64,000 bases of DNA from Pseudomonas sp. ICMP22404 (GTDB lineage: Bacteria; Pseudomonadota; Gammaproteobacteria; Pseudomonadales; Pseudomonadaceae): the NCBI RefSeq assembly GCF_006227205.1, contig NZ_VCNG01000009.1, forward strand, positions 186,001 to 250,000, written 5' to 3'. A program made the translations under genes and the position numbers. Below are positions 19,201 to 28,376 of this stretch, one piece after another; the stretch's first letter is position 1, and each line of letters opens with the position of its first letter. The notes beneath the pieces were generated by a model. It saw only the letters and a program-made list of their open reading frames with translations. It was not told the DNA's origin and did no database searches.

Positions 19201-21003
19201 TCAGGCAATATCCTGACCCGGAACATCCAGCCCCATGGCGTTCAAGCGTGCGTAATAGCCGTTCTGCGCCAGCAGTTCGCCGTGAGTCCCACGTTCGACG
19301 ATGCGCCCCTGATCCATCACCAGGATCAGGTCGGCTTTTTCGATGGTCGACAACCGGTGGGCAATCACCAAGGTCGTCCGGCCCTTCATGACCTGATCCA
19401 GTGCGGACTGGATATGCCGCTCGGACTCGGTATCCAGGGCCGAAGTAGCCTCGTCGAGAATCAACAGCGGAGCATTTTTCAAGAGAGCCCTGGCGATAGC
19501 CAGACGTTGACGCTGACCACCGGAAAGCAGCACACCGTTTTCACCGACCTGGGTATCCAGGCCTTGAGGCAATTGCCTGATGAAGTCCATGGCATAAGCG
19601 TCTTGCGCTGCCCTCTCGATATCGACGCGCGGCGCACCGGCCAGGTCGCCATAGGCAATATTGTTGGCAACCGTGTCGCTGAACAGCGTTACGTGCTGGG
19701 TCACCTGAGCAATATGACGGCGTAGGTTCAACAATTTGTACTGCTCGATTTCAACGCCATCGAGCAGGATCTCACCGTCATTGTGGTGATAGAAGCGAGG
19801 GATCAGGTTGGCCAGGGTGGACTTGCCGCTGCCCGAGCGCCCCACAAGCGCAACCATTTGTCCTGGTTCCACCGAAAAGCTGATGTCATCGAGCACCTGC
19901 CTGTCGGTATCCGGGTAGGTGAAGCTCAAATGGCGCACATCGAGCCGCCCGCTAACGGCATCACGCTCTACGGTACCGGTGTCGGTTTCCGGCGTGACAT
20001 CCAGTTGTTCGAAAATACTTTCCGCACCGGCGACGCCTTTCTGGATTGTGGAGCTGACTTCCGACAACTGGCGGATGGGCTTGGGTAGCAGACCAGCCAA
20101 GGTAATGTAGGCCACCATGTCGCCCGCCGAAGCATCGCCGCGCAGAAACAGGACCAAGAACATCAGCGCGGCCATCGCACTGTAGATCACCAGTTGCAGC
20201 AATGGCGTGTAGATAGCTCCGGTACGCGTCATTCGCAACTGTTTGTCGGTGTTGCCCTGGCTGGCCTCGAGGAAGCGCTTCTGCTCATAGACCTCACCTC
20301 CGAAACTGCGCACCACGCGATAGCTCTGGATGGTCTCGGAGGCGACATGTGTCACATCCCCCATCGCCGCCTGGATTTTTTTGCTCTGCTTGCGAAATTT
20401 CTTGCTCGCGGTGCGGACCATGACCGCAATCAGCGGCAAGATCGCCACCATCACCAGGGTGAGGCGCCAGTTCATGAACAACAGCGAGGCGAACAGGAAA
20501 ACTACCGTCATGCCTTCACGGATAACGACCTTGATCGCATCTGTTGCCGCCCCGGTTACCATCGTCACGTTGAAAGTGATGCGGGAAATCAGATGACCCG
20601 AGTTATGTTTGTCGAAATAGCGATTGGGCAACGTGAGCAGGTTGTTGAATAGCTGCACCCGCAGATCATGCACCAGTCCCAGCGAAACCTTGGCCAGGAA
20701 ATAGTTGCCCAGATACGAACCCAACCCCTGCCAGGCAGCAATCAAAATGATCAGCAGCGGCACCGCCTGTAATAACTGCAGGTCCCGCAGGTATGGCACC
20801 GTCGGAAACAGCACCGCGTTCGGATTGGACAGGCCATCGACGAAATACTTGAGGATATAGCCAAGCATGGGCTGGGTAGACGCGAAAATCAGGAACCCGA
20901 CGATACTCAACCCGAACAAGCCGATGTAAGGCTTCACGTAGCCGAGCAGGCGGAAATAGACTTTCAAGCTTGAGGGGCTTGCTGGGGAACTGGAATCGGC
21001 CAT
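19201..21003 (-). CDS. msbA: Lipid A export ABC transporter MsbA
   Basis: A 600-residue half-transporter that flips lipid A-core across the inner membrane. Six membrane segments fill roughly residues 20-330; the nucleotide-binding domain follows with Walker A (G-R-S-G-S-G-K-S-T), the signature L-S-G-G-Q-R-Q-R, Walker B (L-L-I-L-D-E-A-T-S-A-L-D) and the switch histidine in V-I-A-H-R-L. Length and motif order are standard for MsbA. It sits upstream of cysC and hldE on the same strand and is divergent from the waaL fusion gene 115 bp away. Confidence 0.95.
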   Translation of the reverse strand: MADSSSPASPSSLKVYFRLLGYVKPYIGLFGLSIVGFLIFASTQPMLGYILKYFVDGLSNPNAVLFPTVPYLRDLQLLQAVPLLIILIAAWQGLGSYLGNYFLAKVSLGLVHDLRVQLFNNLLTLPNRYFDKHNSGHLISRITFNVTMVTGAATDAIKVVIREGMTVVFLFASLLFMNWRLTLVMVAILPLIAVMVRTASKKFRKQSKKIQAAMGDVTHVASETIQSYRVVRSFGGEVYEQKRFLEASQGNTDKQLRMTRTGAIYTPLLQLVIYSAMAALMFLVLFLRGDASAGDMVAYITLAGLLPKPIRQLSEVSSTIQKGVAGAESIFEQLDVTPETDTGTVERDAVSGRLDVRHLSFTYPDTDRQVLDDISFSVEPGQMVALVGRSGSGKSTLANLIPRFYHHNDGEILLDGVEIEQYKLLNLRRHIAQVTQHVTLFSDTVANNIAYGDLAGAPRVDIERAAQDAYAMDFIRQLPQGLDTQVGENGVLLSGGQRQRLAIARALLKNAPLLILDEATSALDTESERHIQSALDQVMKGRTTLVIAHRLSTIEKADLILVMDQGRIVERGTHGELLAQNGYYARLNAMGLDVPGQDIA

Positions 21004-21118
21004 ATCACGCGAATGTCGATAAAAAGGTCGCTGACTTTAACACAGCTTCTTCGGTGTTCTGGCAAACCGGTAAGGCTGTTATTGTTACGCCGCTACGAAA
21101 TACTCCATAGCCATCACC

Positions 21119-23014
21119 GTGAATGGTCCACTTGATTACGAAAATGAATTCCTGAGCATGCTATCCAAGCACTACGCCCCCGCCCATAGGGTTTTCGATT
21201 TCATCTGCCTGTGGATTCTTCCGCTTGGCTTCCTGCTGCTTTTGTGCGCCTTGTTCTTTGTGCCGGGGCGCAGCCAGCACCATAAATTATTCTATGGGTT
21301 GTTCAGCATACCTGCCCTGATAGCCTTGTGCCTCAGGCCAAGCATGCTAAAAGAACTGGCCCGTGAGCCGATTTTCGTCGCTCTGGTCGTTTTCGTCAGC
21401 TGGGCGCTGATCAGCTTGTCGTGGGGGCCCGAGATCGACAGTATCGGGCGCCCGATCAAAACAGTACTGCATACCCTGCTACTGTTTGCCGGGTGTCATC
21501 TACTGGTGCGCTATCGCGGCGACCTGCTTCACCCTCTGTTGTTCGGCGCAGCGACGATAGCCCTGGTCGCCTCGCTCTATAATTTGTACATGTTTGCCAG
21601 GATATATGAGCCGGGAATGCGCTTGATCGGCTCCGGCGCCCTCGACAATCCGCTGCTCAGCTCTCACCTGTACGGGTTCTTTTGCGTTTACTGGATCAGT
21701 CTGGGCATGCTCTGGAGAAATCGCCAGATACTCTGGCTTTCTGTGCCTGCCACCCTAGTCATGCTGGCAGCCGTCGCCGCTACTGGCTCAAGAACGCCCT
21801 TGGTCGCATTGACCGCAGCCATTATCTGGATAGGTATCCTGTGTTGGAATCGTCGCTCGATGGCGTTGTTCGGGCTTCTAGCTCTGGGCGCAATCATCGC
21901 AAGCGTATGGTTCAACAGTATGATTTTTGCCCGTGGAGACTCATTTCGCCTGGAAATCTGGCAGATAGCCCTACAAATGATCGCCCAGCATCCCTGGATT
22001 GGGCACGGTTACGGGGCGGACTTTGAGGTTGATCCAGGCTTGGGCTACATGCTCTCCGAACCCCATAACTTTGCCCTTGGCGTGTTGTACTACGTCGGAA
22101 TCGTCGGGCTGGTACCATGGATTTTCTTCCAGGCCTGGGGATTATTGAGCAGTTGGCGTTACCGGAATCATCCCTTGTTTATCGTGGCCTCCACTTGGCT
22201 GGTATACGGCATGAGCGCAGCGCTCACAGAGGGCGGAGGCATCCTGTCCAGGCCGAAGGAGCATTGGTTCCTGCTGTGGATTCCACTGGCCCTGATCGCT
22301 GCCCTGAGTATCAATTACCGCGCCAGACGCCTGCTGGATACTCCTGTGGAAAGGTTGACTCCGCAAGCCTTGGAAACGCTCTCGGCGGGTGCTCAGGTGA
22401 TTGAATCCGATGGGCTTGGCCCAAAGGTCCTGCGTTTGTCCGGGGGAGATTTCCTCAAACTGTTCCGAGCACGTCGTTGGTACACCTCGGGCGGCTTCAA
22501 TCCTTATTCCGAACGCTTTATCGTCAACAGTCAGTTGTTGCGAAACCTGGGCATCCAGAGCCCGACGATACTCGCGCTGTACCATTTGAACGACGGCAGC
22601 AGTGCAGTGCACTACGTCCCCTTGCCAGGAATGACCGTTCGCCAAGCGATGAAAGACGCTGCGACGCCTGCGCAACGCCACTCCCTGGTCCAGGGCTTTG
22701 GAAGATTCCTCGCGCAATTGCATGAACGAGGCGTTTACTTCCGATCCCTGCATATGGGCAATGTACTGGTCCTGGAAAACGGCGAATTCGGCCTGATCGA
22801 TATTGCCGACATGTACGTATATCCGTCTTCGCTCAGGCTCGCGCTTCGCCAGCGCAACTTGCGCCATATGCAGCGCTATACGGAGGATTACGGCTGGCTT
22901 TTTGAGCAACACCTTGATGCGCTGCTTGATGGTTACGCCATGATCGCCTCGAAGCCGGCGGTCGATGACCTGCAAAAACGCATTCTGTCGAGAGACAGAA
23001 CGGCCCGGGCGTGA
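21119..23014 (+). CDS. waaL: O-antigen ligase WaaL fused to a kinase-like domain
   Basis: A 631-residue, apparently intact fusion. Residues about 25-400 form a polytopic membrane protein with the Wzy_C O-antigen ligase core; E-P-H-N-F-A-L carries the likely catalytic His316, in the large periplasmic loop. Residues about 430-631 look like a cytoplasmic LPS-kinase/aminoglycoside-phosphotransferase fold: K447 in D-F-L-K-L-F-R, a catalytic-loop equivalent R-S-L-H-M-G-N at 542-548 and D561 in L-I-D-I-A-D. The usual catalytic Asp is Ser543, so the domain may be a pseudokinase. In P. aeruginosa ligase and kinase-like genes are separate neighbours (PA4999, PA4998). The start is a GTG at 21119 without an obvious ribosome binding site; ATG at 21158 is the alternative. 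Confidence 0.9.
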   Translation: MNGPLDYENEFLSMLSKHYAPAHRVFDFICLWILPLGFLLLLCALFFVPGRSQHHKLFYGLFSIPALIALCLRPSMLKELAREPIFVALVVFVSWALISLSWGPEIDSIGRPIKTVLHTLLLFAGCHLLVRYRGDLLHPLLFGAATIALVASLYNLYMFARIYEPGMRLIGSGALDNPLLSSHLYGFFCVYWISLGMLWRNRQILWLSVPATLVMLAAVAATGSRTPLVALTAAIIWIGILCWNRRSMALFGLLALGAIIASVWFNSMIFARGDSFRLEIWQIALQMIAQHPWIGHGYGADFEVDPGLGYMLSEPHNFALGVLYYVGIVGLVPWIFFQAWGLLSSWRYRNHPLFIVASTWLVYGMSAALTEGGGILSRPKEHWFLLWIPLALIAALSINYRARRLLDTPVERLTPQALETLSAGAQVIESDGLGPKVLRLSGGDFLKLFRARRWYTSGGFNPYSERFIVNSQLLRNLGIQSPTILALYHLNDGSSAVHYVPLPGMTVRQAMKDAATPAQRHSLVQGFGRFLAQLHERGVYFRSLHMGNVLVLENGEFGLIDIADMYVYPSSLRLALRQRNLRHMQRYTEDYGWLFEQHLDALLDGYAMIASKPAVDDLQKRILSRDRTARA

Positions 23015-23074
23015 TGATCCCGTCGTTCGACATTGAACGACGATATCAGCCATCTCGGACCCTTTGAGCGCGGT

Positions 23075-23959
23075 TCAGTGCTTTTCCAGCGGACAAAAAA
23101 ACATGCGCCCCAGGCCACGCCAGGTTTTTTTGTTCCAAGCCCTGAAAGGAACCTGCCTCAGTAGTTCACGAGCGAACACGTGGTCGCGGTTCGACATTTT
23201 CAGGAACATGGAATTAAGGAACTTGTAGCGCACTTGTTCATAAAGCGGATGATCGCTGAACAAGGCGTAGGTACGCAGAATGCTATCGGTCATGAACCGA
23301 TGATTCTTGTAGGAGTTGGTAGCGTGCTTGCGATAGCGCGCCATCAATACACTCAGGCCATCAATGTAATACCCGGCCCGGGTCACCTTCAGCTCAATCA
23401 ACAGATCTTCAAGGCGAATTTCCGGATCGAACCCTCCAACCTTCTCCAGCGCTTCGCGACGTATCATTAGGGTCGGTGCCGGCGGATAAGGCTTGCGCTC
23501 CATGAACATATCTTCGAAATCGAGCCGTCGAAAAGGTACGTCGCGGTTCTGGCGGTTCTCAGGGTACAGATTCCCTTCGGCATCAATCAACTCGATGTTG
23601 CCTGCACAAATGCCGACTTCAGGCTTGCCATCCATGTAGGCCACTTGAGTGGCAATTCGCTCGGGCAGCATGATGTCGTCGGAACCAAATGGCACAATCA
23701 GGCTGCCTGTGGCGCGTGCAATCGCTCCGTTAAGCGTATTGGTCAACCCCTGGTTCTGCTGGACCCGGAAGTCGAAGCCATGGGCCGCCTGCAGACGCTG
23801 GATACGTTCAACGCTGTCATCGGTGGAGCCGTCATCAATCACCATCAACTCGATGTTCGGATAGGTCTGTCCCAGCACACTGAGAATGCATTCTTCAATG
23901 TAGCGACCATGGTTGTAGGACGCGATGATCACGGTGACGACAGGCTGTGCGGCACTCAT
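23075..23959 (-). CDS. Glycosyltransferase family 2 (WapR position)
   Basis: A 294-residue GT-A enzyme of family 2. The N-terminus has V-T-V-I-I-A-S-Y-N-H-G-R-Y-I-E, then D-D-G-S-T-D-D-S and the metal-binding-like G-S-D-D at about residues 92-95. Its position after waaL and its length match the P. aeruginosa rhamnosyltransferase gene wapR (PA5000), but donor specificity cannot be read from this sequence, so no symbol is given. Overlaps the next upstream gene by 4 bp (ATGA). Confidence 0.85.
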   Translation of the reverse strand: MSAAQPVVTVIIASYNHGRYIEECILSVLGQTYPNIELMVIDDGSTDDSVERIQRLQAAHGFDFRVQQNQGLTNTLNGAIARATGSLIVPFGSDDIMLPERIATQVAYMDGKPEVGICAGNIELIDAEGNLYPENRQNRDVPFRRLDFEDMFMERKPYPPAPTLMIRREALEKVGGFDPEIRLEDLLIELKVTRAGYYIDGLSVLMARYRKHATNSYKNHRFMTDSILRTYALFSDHPLYEQVRYKFLNSMFLKMSNRDHVFARELLRQVPFRAWNKKTWRGLGRMFFCPLEKH

Positions 23960-25110
23960 GGCTGCTCCTTACAGGTCTCATTCAGGCCGGTCTCGATCAA
24001 CTCAAGGTATTTCCGACGGAACACTTCAATATCGTGCTGTTCAACAAGGTAGCGATAAGCTCGCTCGCCACAGGCCTTGAGTTCGGCATCCGACAGTCCC
24101 AGATAGGTATCGAGCGCCGTTATCAGACTCGGCACATCACCAGGCTTTACCGCCAAGCCTCCGGCACCTTGAATCAATGGCAACATTGCAGGCACATCAG
24201 AAGCGATCACCGGTAGATGTCCGCTCATTCCTTCCAGCAGCGCCAGGCCCAGGCCCTCGGCCAGGGAGGGCATGGTCCAGATATCGAAGGCCCTGACATA
24301 TTGAAGGGCGTTTTCCTTGAAACCGAGCAGATGCGCGCGATCAGCCAGGCCCAATTGCTTGATCTGCGCGGCCAGACGGGACTCTTCACGCCCGGCACCG
24401 ATGATTGCCAGCTGCGTGGTGGGGTATTTGTCCTTGAGTGCGGCAAAAGCCTGCAGCAAGTAGGTATGTCCTTTGACGGGCACCAATCGCCCCAAGGCGC
24501 CAACCAGTCTCACCGAAGGGCCGATACCCAGCATCTCGCGAGCGCGCTCGCGTGAATGCTGCAAAGCTTCCGCCTGCTGGATATCGATGGCATTGGTGAT
24601 GGCGTAAGTATTGGACTCGGTGAATCCACAATGACAATCCAGGAGATACTGCTTGACGGCCGGCGATACGCCGACGAACCGCCAGTGTTGGTCCACCTGT
24701 CGCTGCGTCTGGCGACGGCGATAGAACCGATCATACTCTCCGAACCCGTGGGCAATGCCGATACACAACGGGATTTTCAACCATCGATTGAGCTGCAGCA
24801 TCATGTTGACGGGCTTGAAGCGGTTGCACACCACGACATCGAATTTTTCCGCGCGGCAGAACTGGTACAGCCGCCACATCGCACGAAGGCGTATGCCCTT
24901 GAGTGACTTGTCCGAAAACTCGAAATAAACCGATCGATCGGCCCGACTGACCGCCTCGCCAGGCCCTGGGCGACCGCGCAGAAAAGCCGCCGTTACCTCG
25001 TAGCGCTCACGCGGAAGGGCCTTGACGATCTGCTCCGCCAGATCGGCGAAATCATGCTGCTTTACGTTGTAGTCCGGCTGCAACTGCAGCACTTTCAAAC
25101 GCGGGCTCAT
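23956..25110 (-). CDS. Glycosyltransferase family 4 (Ssg position)
   Basis: A 384-residue GT-B protein of the GT4 group with V-G-A-L-G-R-L-V-P-V-K-G-H at the start of the C-terminal domain and the donor-binding S-L-A-E-G-L-G-L-A-L-L-E-G-M-S-G motif (E-x7-E type). ATG at 25110 (M-S-P-R-L-K-V-L-Q-L) is used. By position it equals P. aeruginosa Ssg (PA5001), a glycosyltransferase linked to LPS and surface polysaccharide. Overlaps the next gene by 4 bp on both sides, so coupling is tight. Confidence 0.85.
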   Translation of the reverse strand: MSPRLKVLQLQPDYNVKQHDFADLAEQIVKALPRERYEVTAAFLRGRPGPGEAVSRADRSVYFEFSDKSLKGIRLRAMWRLYQFCRAEKFDVVVCNRFKPVNMMLQLNRWLKIPLCIGIAHGFGEYDRFYRRRQTQRQVDQHWRFVGVSPAVKQYLLDCHCGFTESNTYAITNAIDIQQAEALQHSRERAREMLGIGPSVRLVGALGRLVPVKGHTYLLQAFAALKDKYPTTQLAIIGAGREESRLAAQIKQLGLADRAHLLGFKENALQYVRAFDIWTMPSLAEGLGLALLEGMSGHLPVIASDVPAMLPLIQGAGGLAVKPGDVPSLITALDTYLGLSDAELKACGERAYRYLVEQHDIEVFRRKYLELIETGLNETCKEQP

Positions 25111-25991
25111 AGTGCTCCTTGATGGAAACCTGTGGCGTCGATCATCCAGGCCGACTCTGTCGCCAGCCTTCGCATCCAAACAGGATCTGGCTCGGGCAGC
25201 GCCGACCAGTCGTTACGTTTCCAGCAGACGAAATGAAAATAGGGGAACGCTCGGTCCTCATCCCGATCATTGGTCAGGCGACCATTGCGCCAGAACCAGC
25301 GAAGGGGAAAATCCTCAGTACCGTCGTGCCATTTTATGCACCCGCCCGGCGTGCTGAATGCCTCGGTGAACTCACTGCGTCGACGCCATGGATTGAACTT
25401 GCCGACCAAGGAAAACAGCGGTTCGGGAAAGTTCTTTCTCCACATGAAAATACGGCTGAATGCCCCTTCGTCCAAGGCATGGTGCTGATCATCCATGAAG
25501 CGATGTTGCCAACTCTTAATCAGCTTGAACGCCTCACGCATGCTCGCAACGTTGCGTATCAGGCACAGATGCCCCGCAACGCGTCGCTCATGGGTTGAAA
25601 ACAAGTCATGGGCCGCCAGGCGCTCGGCCGTAAAGTATTGCCGAAGGTCACCGTACACCAGGTCGATGTCGCCAAAGCCCCAGAAATCGTAACCTTCGAG
25701 GCGATCCGCATGGATATAGCCAAGGGCAGGCTTGATATCACACAGCTTATAAGCCTGCGTTGGCCTGAACTCGATATGTAGCCGCTCGGAAACCAACTGG
25801 CAGTACGCCTCGAATGTGATGGTCTCGACAGTCACATTAGAAGGGAGATTCTGCGGCACGCCACAATCACTGAATAACAGCCAGTCAATATCGGGGTTAC
25901 GCCGACAACTTTCCAGAAACAAAGGCATCCAGAAAGGCCAACGCCCGAAATACGGAATGATAAAAAGAATACTCGGGCAAGAATTGATCAC
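25107..25991 (-). CDS. DUF6625-like putative glycosyltransferase
   Basis: A 294-residue protein that I place in the DUF6625 group on pattern alone: I-L-F-I-I-P-Y-F-G-R-W-P near the start, K-L-C-D-I-K-P-A-L-G-Y, and F-G-D-I-D-L-V-Y-G, whose G-D-I-D may be a metal-binding DxD of a GT-A fold. It is inserted between the Ssg-like and DnpA-like genes relative to P. aeruginosa. It shares an ATGA overlap with the Ssg-like gene and lies 46 bp after dnpA. The acceptor and donor are unknown. Confidence 0.65.
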   Translation of the reverse strand: MINSCPSILFIIPYFGRWPFWMPLFLESCRRNPDIDWLLFSDCGVPQNLPSNVTVETITFEAYCQLVSERLHIEFRPTQAYKLCDIKPALGYIHADRLEGYDFWGFGDIDLVYGDLRQYFTAERLAAHDLFSTHERRVAGHLCLIRNVASMREAFKLIKSWQHRFMDDQHHALDEGAFSRIFMWRKNFPEPLFSLVGKFNPWRRRSEFTEAFSTPGGCIKWHDGTEDFPLRWFWRNGRLTNDRDEDRAFPYFHFVCWKRNDWSALPEPDPVWMRRLATESAWMIDATGFHQGAL

Positions 25992-26037
25992 GACAAGCTC
26001 ACATCCATCTGGGCGAGGACACTGGAGTCCACTTGGG

Positions 26038-27471
26038 TCATTTCGGCTTCATGTGTACTTCAGAGCGTTTCAAAAGCCAGAAAAGTTCGTGACGCCTGAC
26101 CGTTTTACGAAAGAATTCATTCTCGCCATACACGGCGCCCTTGCGCCCCGCCAACAGCCGCTGGATGGCACGGCGCAGGCGACGCTTGAAGGGCGCTCGC
26201 GGCTGCAGATCATGCATCATGCCCAACGCCATGGCCTTGTCGCGCTGGCCGGCCAGCGCCAACGGCAGGCTGACAGGATGCATCGGCCGGTCCGGGTCGA
26301 AACACGGCGGCAACGCAATGCCCGTACCGGCATCACCCATGGGCCAGCGGTCATTATCGTGCAGGTGATTGGCGTAACCCAACAATGTGCCGGGTTGCCA
26401 CTCCAGGCCTTCGAGGGCTTGCAGGACGGCATGATGGGCGCAAAGATGGTCAGGGTGCGGATCCAGGGTCGGATGCGGCAACACAATGACTTCAGGACGC
26501 GCCATCAGCAGCAACGCGCGCAAGTCGGCCACCAGGTTGTTCCAGGTCGGTGCGCCATCGACATCGCCGGGCAGGGCAAAAGGATTGAACCGGCGGAACG
26601 GCCGTGTATCGCTCAGGTCTGCCTCACGAGACCCCTGAGGCTGGGTGGGCGCGGCTTGCATGGCCGCCAACTGGAGGCAGAAGTACCCCAATTGCATGCA
26701 ATGGCCTTGCGGCACCCCAGCCCAGCGCGGTACGGCGATGCTGTCCCAAGCCCGCAGACGGCCCTTGAGCCGCGCCGCCTCGACGCGATCCAGCCCCATC
26801 TGCTGATAATGTTCAGCTTCGATTTCGCCTGCGGTCAGTGTCACGATCCACGCTTCGTCGGCTCGGCTGTACAACCCATAAGCCGCCAGTTCCGCATCGT
26901 CGGCATGAGGGGCGATGACCATCACCCGCTGTTGTTGCACCTCCGGCGAGCTGAAGGACCAGAGCGTCGGCTCGCCCAGCAAACGGCAGAAGCGCCCGCG
27001 CAGCCGCAGCTCGCCCCGGGATAGCGTCGCCCCCTGCTCGCTGAGGTTCAGGTAGCGCAGGCCGTTGACGCCGCGCTCGAAGGTTTGTCGATCCGGGAGG
27101 TCTCCACCCAACAGCTCGACGACCGGGTCGATGAAACGCCCCAACCACCGGCTCTTGACCTGCAACGCGAGAACCAGCGTCGCGCCATCGTCCAGGATTA
27201 CCCCGTCATCGAGCCGCAGCCGACCGGCATCCAGATGCACCTTAGGTTGCTGGGTGAAAGGCGGGAAGCTGTATTGGTAGTCGTCCCTGGGCGAGTAGAA
27301 CAAATGATCTGCGAACCAGGCTTCGTGGGCGACCCAGCCCACTACCGCCAGGACCAACGGCAACCACCAGGCTACCAGCACGCCGAGCAGGGCCAGCACC
27401 ATCAGGGCGAGTAACAACCCTGCCCGCTTGTTGCGACGGTGGCGCTTGAGCAACTGCTGTTTGCGATTCAT
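26038..27471 (-). CDS. dnpA: PIG-L family de-N-acetylase DnpA-like
   Basis: A 477-residue protein with an N-terminal membrane anchor (two hydrophobic segments, about residues 15-50) and a PIG-L/LmbE deacetylase domain. The zinc motif is A-P-H-A-D-D-A-E and the later H-P-H-P-D-H supplies the third ligand. It is expected to remove acetyl groups from N-acetylated sugars of LPS or similar glycans in the cytoplasm. The P. aeruginosa counterpart DnpA (PA5002) is known for an effect on persister formation. Start ATG at 27471 gives a basic N-terminus before the membrane segment; ATG at 27483 forms an ATGA overlap with the upstream gene and is equally possible. Confidence 0.85.
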   Translation of the reverse strand: MNRKQQLLKRHRRNKRAGLLLALMVLALLGVLVAWWLPLVLAVVGWVAHEAWFADHLFYSPRDDYQYSFPPFTQQPKVHLDAGRLRLDDGVILDDGATLVLALQVKSRWLGRFIDPVVELLGGDLPDRQTFERGVNGLRYLNLSEQGATLSRGELRLRGRFCRLLGEPTLWSFSSPEVQQQRVMVIAPHADDAELAAYGLYSRADEAWIVTLTAGEIEAEHYQQMGLDRVEAARLKGRLRAWDSIAVPRWAGVPQGHCMQLGYFCLQLAAMQAAPTQPQGSREADLSDTRPFRRFNPFALPGDVDGAPTWNNLVADLRALLLMARPEVIVLPHPTLDPHPDHLCAHHAVLQALEGLEWQPGTLLGYANHLHDNDRWPMGDAGTGIALPPCFDPDRPMHPVSLPLALAGQRDKAMALGMMHDLQPRAPFKRRLRRAIQRLLAGRKGAVYGENEFFRKTVRRHELFWLLKRSEVHMKPK

Positions 27472-27479
27472 CGGTGGGC

Positions 27480-28376
27480 TCATACGGTAAAAACCGGCAC
27501 AGGGTTGCACCAACGGTCCTTGTATTCCCGGTCCGCCCGGCCGAACGAAAAACGCAACGGCTTGCCAGCGGCACGGGCATGCTCCCAGGCGCTTTGGGTA
27601 TTGAGAAAACTCAGCACGCTACCGGGGCTGAATTCGCGGGTTTGCGGGTCCACGCCGCCATTGATGTACTCGACGCTGATCCACTCCGGCGCTTCGACCC
27701 GATACACCAATTGAATAGCGATCGGGGCATCGTTGAGAAAGATCACCGAACCGATCAGCAGTTCGCGCAGCAGCTCGATCACCTCGCCCATGCGCTCGGC
27801 ACCGGTCGCCGCAAAACCCCAACGGCGCAGGAACAGGTCGCAGTAGATCGACGCCAGTTCCGCGCTGGAAAACTCATCGACCGAGCGCACCACTCCACCG
27901 GCCTCTTCCAGCAAACGCAGCTCGCGACGCTGGTTGTAGCGAAACTTCTTGGACAGCTCTTCCGGCGTACGCGCCATGGCCAGCTGTTCCTGCTGAACCT
28001 TCAGGCCGCTGAAACGCCCTTCGTTGAGGGCCGACAGATAACGTCCGCGATGACGCAACGGCGCCTGTGCATCGGGCGCCGCCGGCAGGATCAGCTCGGC
28101 ATTGCCCAGGTCGAACAAGCCTTTCTTGCCGCTGCGCTTGAGCACATCCTTGGACAGCGCCAAATCCCGGCCCCAGGTCGCAATGGCCGCCTTCAGCTCA
28201 CCCTGATGTTCGTATGCCAGGTAACGCACGGGAATACCGGCCAGGGCCGCCAGGCGCTCGATCACCAGGGGATGGGTCGCCACACTGCCACCAAAGCGCT
28301 GCCAGGCCTGGGCATAAGCCGAAGCGTCTGTTGCCATCCAGCCGCGCTCACGCCAACCTTGGAATCGATTGAGCAT
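27480..28376 (-). CDS. mig-14: Mig-14 family protein
   Basis: A 298-residue protein related to Salmonella Mig-14, with a GNAT-like acyltransferase core (for example F-G-R-A-D-R-E-Y-K near the C-terminus and R-Y-N-Q-R-R-E-L). Mig-14 is linked to resistance to cationic antimicrobial peptides and is peripheral to the inner membrane; the reaction is unknown. ATG at 28376 overlaps the upstream wapH stop in a TGATG junction. Same neighbours as P. aeruginosa PA5003. Confidence 0.85.
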   Translation of the reverse strand: MLNRFQGWRERGWMATDASAYAQAWQRFGGSVATHPLVIERLAALAGIPVRYLAYEHQGELKAAIATWGRDLALSKDVLKRSGKKGLFDLGNAELILPAAPDAQAPLRHRGRYLSALNEGRFSGLKVQQEQLAMARTPEELSKKFRYNQRRELRLLEEAGGVVRSVDEFSSAELASIYCDLFLRRWGFAATGAERMGEVIELLRELLIGSVIFLNDAPIAIQLVYRVEAPEWISVEYINGGVDPQTREFSPGSVLSFLNTQSAWEHARAAGKPLRFSFGRADREYKDRWCNPVPVFTV

